Assembly (NCBI GenBank): GCA_027335515.1
Contig: DAHWHT010000010.1
Span: 1 to 5,082 of the forward strand
Direction: 5' to 3'
Source of the DNA: Clostridia bacterium
GTDB taxonomy: Bacteria > Bacillota_E > RBS10-35 > JAJYVN01
Length of the DNA: 5,082 nucleotides
The stretch's first letter is position 1, and each line of letters starts with the position of its first letter. The position numbers were made by a program, and so were the translations under genes. The notes beneath the pieces are model-generated. The model was not told the origin of the DNA. It made no database searches and was given only the letters and a program-made list of their open reading frames with translations. Shown here one piece after another: positions 1 to 5,082 of the stretch.

Positions 1-553
1 GCTCCGTCATCGCGGTCTGCGGCGGTCAGGGAGGCCGCGGCGCCACCGAGGTGGCCGCCCTGCTCGCCCCGGCTCTGGCGGCTGCGGCAAGGCCGTTGCC
101 GCCATCGAGGACGGCCCAATCGGCCATCCCGCCGTCTTGGGCCACATGCTTGCCCCCACGTCCTGCGGGCGCCACCTCGTGCGGGGCAGTGTCGGGCTGC
201 GCTGGTCGCTGGGGGAGCCTGCGCTCCTGGGCCGGATCGCCCAGAGCCTGACGGCGGTGCGGGACTGGGTGGTGTGCGATGCGCCCGCCGGGCCCACTGC
301 CGCGGCGGGCGGCGCCTGGCGCGCGGCGGGGACGTTGGTGTTGGTCACCGCGCCCAAGCCACAGGACCTGTACCGGGCCCACCAGCGGAGGCGTCGGGGG
401 TCATCGACGACCTGTGCGAGCAGGCCCATCGCGCGCTGTGGCCGGTGCGGGTGTTTCCGCGCCTTGCCGAGCCGCACATTCTGCCGCCGGGGGCCCGCTT
501 GCGCGTGCCGGCGGTATGGTGGTCACGACCTCATCCACGAGTATGGGGCGCGT
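1..553 (+). pseudogene. Decayed CpaE/SSD-like ParA-superfamily ATPase, 5' truncated, two frameshifts
   Basis: Three plus-strand frames carry successive pieces of one ParA/MinD-type protein. Frame 3 (from base 3) reads SVIAVCGGQGGRGATEVA, a P-loop-like start in which the usual GK[ST] lysine is Ala. This is the style of CpaE and actinobacterial SSD proteins rather than of true ParA. Near base 88 the reading passes to frame 2, with KAVAAIEDGPIGHPAVLGHM, the Walker B-like DWVVCDAPAG and then LVLVTAPKPQDLYRAH. Near base 388 it passes to frame 1, with VIDDLCEQAHRALWPVRVF and further residues to about base 546. Both steps are in the direction produced by loss of one base. No stop of its own is visible before the convergent response-regulator gene. 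CpaE-like proteins assist Flp/Tad pilus placement and SSD affects septation, but the role here cannot be assigned. The N-terminus lies outside the window. Sequencing error is an alternative to decay. Confidence 0.6.
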
Positions 554-1159
554 TCACAGCCAGCCCCGCTCCTTCGCGATGTGGGCGGCTTCGGCGCGCG
601 TTCGCACCCCGAGCTTCTGAATGGCGGCGGAGAGGTGGTTGCGCACCGTGCCTTCAGACAGGTGCAGCGCGGCGGCCAGGGCCGCGATCGTCTGACCGGT
701 GCGGGCGGCGTCCAGCACGTCGCGCTCCCGGGCGGACAGGGGGCTTTCGCCCGCGCGCAGGGCGGAAAGGGCCAGGTCGGGCGCGACGACCACGTCACCG
801 GCGACGACCTGGCGGATGGCGGCGGCCAAGGCGCTGGCGGGGGATTCTTTGAGCAGGAAACCGCGGGCCCCGGCCGCCATGGCCCGGCGCAGGTAGCCGG
901 GGCGTCCGAAGGTGGTAAGCATCACGACGCGGCAGGCGGGCAAGCGTTCGTGCAACCGCTCGGCTGCCACAAGCCCGTCGCCACCCGGAAGCTCAATGTC
1001 CAGCACGGCGACGTCCGGCTCGGTTTCCACGGCCGCGGGGAGCACCTCGTCGCCCCGCGCGACCTGGGCCACCACCTCCAGGTCGCCTTCCAGCGCGAGC
1101 TGGGCCGCGAGCGCCCCGCGCACCATGCCCATGTCCTCGGCGAGCAGGATGCGGATCAT
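554..1159 (-). CDS. NarL/LuxR-family response regulator (DesR/YvfU-like)
   Basis: This 201-residue protein is the full length expected for a two-domain DesR/LiaR-type regulator. The receiver domain spans about residues 2-118. It has the acidic pair E8/D9, phospho-acceptor D54 in VLDIELPGGDG, the switch Thr in MLTTFG (82-83) and K104 in FLLKES. A LuxR-type helix-turn-helix follows (about 138-196), with the typical SPLSARERDVL and LSEGTVRNHLSAAIQKLG. The ATG at 1157-1159 was chosen because MIRILLAED is the canonical receiver start. Its first bases overlap the kinase stop codon (ATGA), and AGGGGG lies 7 bases upstream. A longer reading of the same frame only adds kinase sequence in the wrong frame. 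The cognate kinase is the gene directly upstream, so phosphotransfer from its His to D54 is the inferred input. The target promoter is not visible; the co-encoded ABC exporter is the likely target by analogy with similar clusters. Confidence 0.93.
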   Translation of the reverse strand: MIRILLAEDMGMVRGALAAQLALEGDLEVVAQVARGDEVLPAAVETEPDVAVLDIELPGGDGLVAAERLHERLPACRVVMLTTFGRPGYLRRAMAAGARGFLLKESPASALAAAIRQVVAGDVVVAPDLALSALRAGESPLSARERDVLDAARTGQTIAALAAALHLSEGTVRNHLSAAIQKLGVRTRAEAAHIAKERGWL

Positions 1160-2349
1160 TCTCCGGCCCCCTGGCACCGGGCCGGCGCGGCCCGGACTGA
1201 TACATCGCTGGACGCGTCGGCCTTGGCCGACGCCAGGGGAACGCGGGCCTCTAGGCGCAGCCCGCGGCCCGGTGCCGCACCCAGTTCCAGGCTCCCTCCG
1301 ATGGCCGTCAGCCGCTCGCGCATCCCCGCCCGTCCGGTCCCGCCCTGGTGCTCCCCGGCGTTGTGTGCCCCACCCTGGCCGTCGTCGGTGACCGCCAGCA
1401 GGACCGCGCCCCCGGACCGCCAGGTCCGCACCTGGCAACTGGACGCCCGGCTGTGGCGCAGCACGTTGGTGGCCGCCTCCCGCACCACCCAGGCCAACGC
1501 GCTATCGATGGCGGTGGGCAGTGGGCCGGCGCCGTGCAGGAAGGCGCAGCGGATGCCCGCCGCTTCCAGGGTGGCGCGACCGTCGGCCAGGGCCTCGTCG
1601 AGCGTCGGTTGTCGGTAGCCGGCCACGGTGGCGCGCACCTCGGCCAGCGAGCGGCGCGCCACCGCCTGCACGGCCTGGAGTTCCTCCGCGGCCCGGCCCG
1701 GGTCGGTGGGCAGCAGGCGCTGGGCCAACTCGGACTTGAGGGCGATCACGGAGAGGGAATGGCCCAGAAGGTCGTGGACGTCGCGGGCGATGCGCAGGCG
1801 CTCGTCGGCCGCCGCCAGCCGGGCCACATCGTCGCGCGCCGTCCGCAGGGCCTGCGCCATGCGGACCAACTGGCTGATGCCCATCATGGCAATCCCGGTC
1901 AGGCCGGCGGTCAGCACCAGTGCCCCCCCGCCCTGCCCCCCTGCGCCCACCGTCCAGGCGCTGAAGGCGCCGGCCAGCGTGACAGCGGTGACGGTGGCCG
2001 CGGCGGCGCGGGTCGAGCGCAGCCAGCCGGCCAGCGCGGCCGCGTAGACGAACAGGCCCAGCCATGCGGGACCCAGGGTGGCGGATAGGGTCAGTCCCAG
2101 TACGACCGTCACCCCGACCGAGGTGAACGTTCGTCCTGACAAGCTGGGAGGGCGGCCCGACCACGCCCAGATGTAGGTGGCCAGGAAGACCGCCAGACCG
2201 GCGACACCCACCGCGCGCCGCCAGGTGGGGAGGTGGGGCGTGAAGAGATCCATGACGGGGTAGATCAGAAACGCGAGCCAAATGAGGGCGTAGAGGCGGC
2301 CGCGCGCCTCGCTGCGGGCCTGGTCGTCGGCCGCCGCCCGCTCACGCAT
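1156..2349 (-). CDS. DesK-type membrane sensor histidine kinase (YvfT-like)
   Basis: This 397-residue HisKA_3-family kinase has a short charged N-terminus followed by about six hydrophobic segments, near residues 19-36, 46-64, 74-92, 94-110, 115-135 and 142-164. The loops are short, so there is no extracellular sensor domain and the signal is probably membrane state or a membrane-embedded ligand. A helical linker (165-186) leads to the H-box RIARDVHDLLGHSLS with phospho-acceptor H192. The ATPase domain has the N-box REAATNVLRHS (E291, N295), a G1 box DDGQGG (322-327) and a G2 region GGTGRAGMRERL (336-347). About 27 residues of low-complexity tail follow PLAS and overlap the regulator's ribosome-binding region. 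The ATG at 2347-2349 is preferred over longer in-frame readings because upstream residues are permease sequence out of frame, and GAGG lies 9 bases upstream. It overlaps the permease stop by 8 bases and the regulator start by 4. Confidence 0.92.
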   Translation of the reverse strand: MRERAAADDQARSEARGRLYALIWLAFLIYPVMDLFTPHLPTWRRAVGVAGLAVFLATYIWAWSGRPPSLSGRTFTSVGVTVVLGLTLSATLGPAWLGLFVYAAALAGWLRSTRAAAATVTAVTLAGAFSAWTVGAGGQGGGALVLTAGLTGIAMMGISQLVRMAQALRTARDDVARLAAADERLRIARDVHDLLGHSLSVIALKSELAQRLLPTDPGRAAEELQAVQAVARRSLAEVRATVAGYRQPTLDEALADGRATLEAAGIRCAFLHGAGPLPTAIDSALAWVVREAATNVLRHSRASSCQVRTWRSGGAVLLAVTDDGQGGAHNAGEHQGGTGRAGMRERLTAIGGSLELGAAPGRGLRLEARVPLASAKADASSDVSVRAAPARCQGAGE

Positions 2350-3100
2350 ACTCGCGCGCCTCGTCCCGGCGGTAGCGCCAAGCGGCGGCCGCTGCGAAGA
2401 CCGCGGTGTATGCGGCGAGTATCGCCAGGTTCCGCCAGCCGGGTCCCCGCCCGGCGACCGCGTTCCAGCCCAGGGATGCGTAGTGGTAGGCGGGCAGGAT
2501 GCGCGCCGCGAGCTGCATGCCATGGGGCATGATCGCGTAAGGGAACCACAGACCACCCAGGATGGCCAAGCCGAAGTAGACGATCATCACGCCGCCGTAC
2601 GCCGACTCCGAGTCCAGGGCGTAGCCCAAGAACACCCCCAGGGCCGCAAAGGGGATGGTGCCGAGCCAGATTCCGGCGATCAGGCCGACCCAGGCGGACG
2701 CGGCGAGGTGGACGTGGTGGACGAGGACGCCGCTCAGACCGACCAGCAACACCGCAGGCAGCGCGACGCAGATCGCCGTGGCCATGCGGGCCAGGACGTA
2801 GGCAGCCGGGGTCAGGGGGGTGACCCGCAACTGGCGCGTCCAGCCGCCGCTGCGTTCGGCGGCCAAACGGGCGCCGTTGCTGGTCAGCGCCGCGCCCATG
2901 GCGCCATAGGCGCACATCGACACCATGTACAGCGTGTTGAAGCTCAGACCGCCCAGGGCGTTTCCCGCCGGTTGGCGGCCATAGAGCGCGGAAAACAACA
3001 AATAGAAACCCACCGGAAAACCGATGGTGAACGTCAGGTAGCGTCCGTTGCGCACCGTGCGGCGGATCTCCATCCAGAGGTAGGTGGCAAAACCCTTCAC
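2342..3100 (-). CDS. ABC-2 type transporter permease (YvfS-like)
   Basis: This 252-residue membrane subunit has six predicted transmembrane helices, near residues 21-40, 54-73, 101-126, 136-160, 168-190 and 223-241. This is the normal size and topology for an ABC-2 half-permease that dimerises and pairs with a DrrA-type ATPase. The cytoplasmic loop ERSGGWTRQLRVTPLTPAAY (83-102) is the amphipathic segment before TM3 that is typical of this family. A conserved-looking FPYAIMPHGMQ stretch follows TM5. The start is GTG at 3098-3100, which overlaps the ATPase stop (GTGA); GGAGG lies 10 bases upstream and supports it. The stop overlaps the kinase ATG. The substrate cannot be told from the sequence; families of this type export antibiotics, peptides or lipids. 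The gene looks intact, but its partner ATPase is broken by the intron, so a functional transporter would need an ATPase from elsewhere. Confidence 0.9.
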   Translation of the reverse strand: MKGFATYLWMEIRRTVRNGRYLTFTIGFPVGFYLLFSALYGRQPAGNALGGLSFNTLYMVSMCAYGAMGAALTSNGARLAAERSGGWTRQLRVTPLTPAAYVLARMATAICVALPAVLLVGLSGVLVHHVHLAASAWVGLIAGIWLGTIPFAALGVFLGYALDSESAYGGVMIVYFGLAILGGLWFPYAIMPHGMQLAARILPAYHYASLGWNAVAGRGPGWRNLAILAAYTAVFAAAAAWRYRRDEAREYA

Positions 3101-3110
3101 CGCCCGGATG

Positions 3111-3115
3111 CCTCC
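3111..3115 (-). promoter_or_regulatory. Shine-Dalgarno of the permease gene
   Basis: GGAGG (AAGGAGG with its flank) reads on the minus strand 10 bases before the GTG at 3100. It decides for this GTG as the permease start. It lies inside the last codons of the ATPase gene, so initiation probably depends on upstream translation. Confidence 0.6.
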
Positions 3116-3555
3116 TTCGCGTCCGTCTCAGCGTTCACCAGCGTGAGGAAGGCTTCCTCCAGATCGGCGCCTCCGATCTCAAGCCCCCGCACGGGGATGC
3201 CGGCGGCGTAGACGGCCGCGACGGTCGCGTCTGGGTCCGCGGTTCGCAACCGCACGCGGTCCCCGTCGATCTCGACCTCCGACACGCCGGCCAGGCGCTC
3301 ACAGCGGGAGCGGTCGATGCCGGCTGCCTGAAAGCGTACCACGCGTCCGCCGGCGCCGGCCTTGATTGCCGCGGCGCTGCCATCGGCCAGCACTCGGCCG
3401 TGCTGCAAGACAAGGATGCGATCGGCGACCGCGTCCGCCTCTTCCAGGTAGTGGGTGGCAAACAGCACCGTACGTCCGCTGGCGGCGAACGCACGGATGC
3501 GCTGCCAGAAGTTGCGCCGGGCGTCCACGTCGAAACCGGTGGTCGGTTCGTCCAA

Positions 3556-3567
3556 GAAGAGAAGTTC
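3556..3567 (+). other. Candidate intron target site IBS2-IBS1
   Basis: The 5' exon bases before the intron are GAAGAG (IBS2, 3556-3561) and AAGTTC (IBS1, 3562-3567). IBS2 pairs with UUCUUC at 3764-3769 over six pairs, one of them a U-G wobble. IBS1 pairs with GAACAU at 3862-3867 at five of six positions, with a mismatch at position -5. On the other strand these bases encode Glu-Leu-Leu-Phe at the ATPase Walker B motif. The pairing was found by eye. Confidence 0.5.
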
Positions 3568-3763
3568 GTGCGCCATGAAGTTGACCACGCGGAGTAGGTG
3601 AGATTCCTACCGCCGAAGGACTAGCCACCCACGGCGAAGCGAGTCTTGCGTGGCCACTCGCGAGGGTGGCTGCGAAGCGTAGACAGCGCGACGTCCAGGC
3701 CGCAACCCGTAAGGGTGAAGCGATTGAGCCTCGTGAATCTATAAACCGAGGGCCGACGGGCTG

Positions 3764-3769
3764 TTCTTC
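3764..3769 (+). other. Candidate EBS2 in domain I hairpin loop
   Basis: UUCUUC begins in the terminal loop of a CGGG/CCCG hairpin (3757-3760 with 3769-3772) and is complementary to IBS2 at 3556-3561 with one G-U pair. Using the last C costs the closing pair of the hairpin. A five-pair version, UUCUU with AAGAA at 3554-3558, fits entirely in the loop. Confidence 0.45.
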
Positions 3770-3861
3770 CCGGAAGGCAACAACAAGCACCCGGTATCGG
3801 CAAGGGTGCGGTGACCTCGGCGGGGTCAGAGAGCGTGGCATGGCGGAAAGCGGCGCGGTCG

Positions 3862-3867
3862 GAACAT
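3862..3867 (+). other. Candidate EBS1 in domain I hairpin loop
   Basis: GAACAU lies in the 11-base loop closed by GGTC/GACC (3857-3860 with 3872-3875). It pairs with the last six bases of the 5' exon (AAGTTC), with one mismatch at position -5. Its position downstream of EBS2 and in a loop is the expected arrangement. The overlapping GGGAG and CTCCC tracts offer another fold. Confidence 0.45.
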
Positions 3868-3989
3868 GGGAGACCTCCCGGCGTCGCGCAAGCGTACGCA
3901 CCACCCGATAGGCCAGCCCGAAGGGCGGCGGATGCGCCGGGAGGAGTCGGAGGGCGGCATAGTACTCCGAGCGCGGGAAAGCCGCGTAC

Positions 3990-5082
3990 ATGGGGAAGGC
4001 CGTCCGCGGTTTCGGCGGACCAGTCGCGCAGATCCCCCCACACAGAGGAGGAAGCGGAACGTACGCGGGACTGGAACGCATCGCCCGAAAGGCCAAGGAG
4101 GCGCCGCGCGAGCGGTTCACCGCCTTGGCGCATCACCTAACGGAGGAGTTTCTCAAGGAGACCTTCGTGCAGATGAACCGACGCGGCGCCGCAGGCGTCG
4201 ACCGAGTCAGCATGGCAGCATATGGCCAGAACCTGGAGGGCAACCTGGCGGACCTTGTGGACCGCCTCAAGCGCCGGGCCTACGACGCGCCCCCCGTACG
4301 GCGGGTATACATACCAAAGGCCGGCAACCCGCAAAAGCTTCGGCCCCTTGGCATTCCGGTAGTTGAAGATCGCCTGCTACAGGCGGCGGTCGGCAGGCTC
4401 CTGAGCGCCATCCACGAGCCGATCTTCCGGGACTCGTCCTTTGGCTTCCGCCCGAACCGGAGCGCACATGACGCCCTGCGCAGGATACGTGAGAGGGTCA
4501 TGGGTGGCCGGGTCCAATACGTCTTCGAGGCTGACATTCGTGGCTTCTTTGACGCGCTCGACCATGAATGGCTGATGCGCATGCTGGAACTCAAAGTCGG
4601 CGACCCGTGGATACTCCGGCTGATCCGCAAATGGCTGAAGGCCGAGATCCACGACAACGGCACCGCGACCCGTCCTACCCAAGGAACGCCCCAGGGGGGC
4701 CCACTTTCACCAGTGCTGGCGAACATATACTTACACTACGTTCTCGACCTGTGGTTCGACAAAGTGGTACGGCCCGAGTTGCACGGGAAAGCAGAACTGG
4801 TCCGATACGCTGATGACTTCCTCGCTCTGTTCGAGAGCGAGGCGGATGCGCGGCACTTCGCGGAACTGCTGCCGGGTCGGCTGGCCAAGTTCGGGTTGGA
4901 GGTAGCACCGGAAAAGACGCGCCTCGTCCCGTTCGGCGTCAAGTTCTGGCGTCAAGGGAAGAGCGCGACGGGGACCTTCGACTTTCTCGGCATCAGCCAC
5001 TGCCTGGGCACCAGCCGCAAGGGCGGAACGATGGTGGTAGTGAGACGACCGGCAAAGAAGAGTCTGCACCGTTTCCTCATGG
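3990..5082 (+). CDS. Group II intron reverse transcriptase/maturase, 3' truncated by window edge
   Basis: This is the intron-encoded LtrA-type protein that helps the intron fold and splice and copies it into new DNA sites. The open frame gives 364 residues from the ATG at 3990 to the edge. Motifs, numbered from that ATG, are GAAGVD (66-71), IPKAGNPQKLRPLGIP (108-123) and FGFRPNRSAHDAL (from 151). Next come the catalytic ADIRGFFD with D182, QGTPQGGPLSP (from 231), the active-site YADD (273-276) and FDFLG (330-334). All polymerase aspartates are present. The thumb, maturase X domain and any DNA-binding or HNH domain lie outside. An in-frame stop at 3960-3962 bounds the frame. ATG 3990 is the only canonical start, but it sits in ribozyme domain III. 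The first family-like residues start near 4059-4068, after a good Shine-Dalgarno, so the true start may be ACG at 4059. The gene uses ATA, TTA, GTA and CTT codons more freely than the operon, in keeping with foreign origin. Confidence 0.9.
   Translation, partial: MGKAVRGFGGPVAQIPPHRGGSGTYAGLERIARKAKEAPRERFTALAHHLTEEFLKETFVQMNRRGAAGVDRVSMAAYGQNLEGNLADLVDRLKRRAYDAPPVRRVYIPKAGNPQKLRPLGIPVVEDRLLQAAVGRLLSAIHEPIFRDSSFGFRPNRSAHDALRRIRERVMGGRVQYVFEADIRGFFDALDHEWLMRMLELKVGDPWILRLIRKWLKAEIHDNGTATRPTQGTPQGGPLSPVLANIYLHYVLDLWFDKVVRPELHGKAELVRYADDFLALFESEADARHFAELLPGRLAKFGLEVAPEKTRLVPFGVKFWRQGKSATGTFDFLGISHCLGTSRKGGTMVVVRRPAKKSLHRFLM
4046..4051 (+). promoter_or_regulatory. Shine-Dalgarno AGGAGG of the intron reverse transcriptase
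   Basis: AGGAGG, within AGAGGAGGAAG, is the best ribosome-binding match in the intron. It lies at the expected place for the start of domain IV and its ORF. Seven bases downstream, in the reverse transcriptase frame, the codon is ACG (4059-4061) instead of ATG. The site therefore points to a non-canonical or mutated start. Confidence 0.55.

Larger units (their letters stand above)
3097..3567 (-). pseudogene. ABC transporter ATPase (YvfR/DrrA-like), C-terminal half only, interrupted by intron
   Basis: The remaining 156 codons begin at the Glu just before Walker B. They read ELLFLDEPTTGFDVDA (Walker B plus D-loop), then the switch histidine in LFATHYLEEAD (H39 of the fragment), then LVLQHGRVLADGS. 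They end with the C-terminal GGADLEEAFLTLV seen in DrrA-type exporter ATPases. A complete member is about 300 residues. The P-loop, Q-loop and LSGGQ signature are missing, because upstream of codon 1 the sequence is the 5' end of a group II intron (GTGCG from 3568, plus strand). In-frame starts exist only inside the intron (ATG at 3574-3576, GTG at 3586-3588) and neither has a good Shine-Dalgarno. The missing 5' half is expected beyond the intron, outside the window. The stop overlaps the permease GTG, so the fragment is the remnant of the operon's first cistron. Alone it could not bind ATP. Confidence 0.85.
3568..4040 (+). ncRNA. Group II intron ribozyme RNA, domains I-III
   Basis: This gene-free stretch is catalytic RNA. 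Visible helices include GTAGG/CCTAC (3594-3598 with 3606-3610) around the GTGAGATTCC element typical of domain I, and GCCACCC/GGGTGGC (3624-3630 with 3664-3670). Others are GCACCC/GGGTGC (3787-3792 with 3804-3809), TGACC/GGTCA (3812-3816 with 3824-3828), TCGGAG/CTCCGA (3947-3952 with 3965-3970) and GTCCGC/GCGGAC (4002-4007 with 4015-4020). The segment TAGTACTCCGAG, then a CGCGG/CCGCG hairpin, then TACATGG (3960-3993) matches, from memory, the layout of domain III in the lactococcal Ll.LtrB intron. Domain boundaries are approximate. The right end is set just before the Shine-Dalgarno of the reverse transcriptase. Confidence 0.75.
3568..5082 (+). mobile_element. Group II intron, 5' part (3' end outside window)
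   Basis: The left boundary is placed at GTGCG (3568-3572), the GUGYG consensus start of group II introns. This is exactly where the ATPase reading on the minus strand stops making family sense. About 490 bases of structured, non-coding ribozyme sequence follow, then a reverse transcriptase/maturase in the domain IV position. Domains V and VI and the 3' splice site lie beyond the edge. The element is antisense to the operon it interrupts, so the operon mRNA cannot be restored by splicing. Insertion within a coding region, the use of a recognisable EBS2 and the lack of an upstream terminator hairpin all argue against class C. The ORF class was not determined. Confidence 0.88.

Noticed and set aside
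490..560. Transcription terminator between the convergent CpaE-like remnant and the response regulator
   Set aside because: Only a very short GGTC/GACC inverted repeat with a two-base gap is seen near 526-535. There is no strong stem and no T-run on either strand.
137..1618. Plus-strand open frame of 493 codons
   Set aside because: Only its first part (to about 388) is real, as the middle piece of the CpaE-like pseudogene. The rest is antisense to the response regulator and kinase, whose motifs are unambiguous.
1348..3211. Long plus-strand open frames at 1348-2088 and 2483-3211
   Set aside because: They are antisense shadows of the kinase and permease, caused by high GC and few stop codons. 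They are rich in Gly/His/Gln/Arg and have no motif.
3540..3567. Class C group II intron inserted after a terminator
   Set aside because: No terminator hairpin or T-run precedes the junction. The site is inside a coding motif, and an EBS2 partner is visible.
3299..4120. Minus-strand open frame of 273 codons spanning the intron and the ATPase
   Set aside because: It reads the antisense of ribozyme RNA and then an off-frame of the ATPase. Its Arg/Pro/Ser-rich product has no domain. The plus-strand RNA structure and the in-frame ATPase explain the bases better.
3866..4366. Plus-strand open frame of 166 codons in the intron
   Set aside because: It overlaps ribozyme domains and the reverse transcriptase in another frame. 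The product is Arg/Gly/Pro-rich with no family motif.
1..5082. CRISPR array, tRNA, rRNA or defence cassette
   Set aside because: No regularly spaced direct repeats, tRNA-like folds or rRNA segments were seen. The reverse transcriptase is a typical intron maturase, with group II ribozyme RNA directly upstream, so there is no reason to call it a retron or DRT defence enzyme.

Overview
The window is very GC-rich bacterial DNA with tightly packed genes. The transporter/two-component cluster (YvfRSTU/DesKR type) and the self-splicing intron would suit a GC-rich Bacillota lineage such as Symbiobacterium or Thermaerobacter, or an actinobacterium. This is a weak inference, because no rRNA or other phylogenetic marker is present.

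Layout. (1) Bases 1-553, plus strand: a decayed, 5'-truncated ParA/MinD-superfamily ATPase, closest in motif style to the CpaE/SSD branch. Its recognisable protein runs through three reading frames, which implies two single-base losses. (2) Bases 554-3567, minus strand: a four-gene operon transcribed leftwards, in the order ABC ATPase (3' half only), ABC-2 permease, DesK-type histidine kinase, NarL/LuxR-type response regulator. Each junction is an overlap (GTGA, 8 bases, ATGA), so translation is probably coupled throughout. (3) Bases 3568-5082, plus strand: the 5' part of a group II intron, with ribozyme domains I-III at about 3568-4040 and a reverse transcriptase/maturase that runs off the right edge.

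The intron starts with GTGCG immediately next to the Glu codon that precedes the Walker B motif of the ABC ATPase. It lies in the opposite orientation to that gene. The operon transcript would carry only the antisense of the ribozyme, so splicing cannot repair the ATPase. The remaining ATPase has no P-loop, Q-loop or signature motif. The permease, kinase and regulator are intact but are cut off from their ATPase and probably from their promoter.

Before the insertion the four genes would have formed a self-contained unit. A membrane-embedded kinase without an extracellular domain would sense an envelope or membrane cue and phosphorylate the regulator. The regulator would typically control expression of the ABC exporter encoded with it. 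The most interesting points are the antisense intron insertion with readable EBS/IBS pairings, the odd start of the intron reverse transcriptase (a good Shine-Dalgarno placed before ACG rather than ATG), and the frameshifted CpaE-like gene. I see no undescribed defence system, CRISPR array, tRNA or rRNA.
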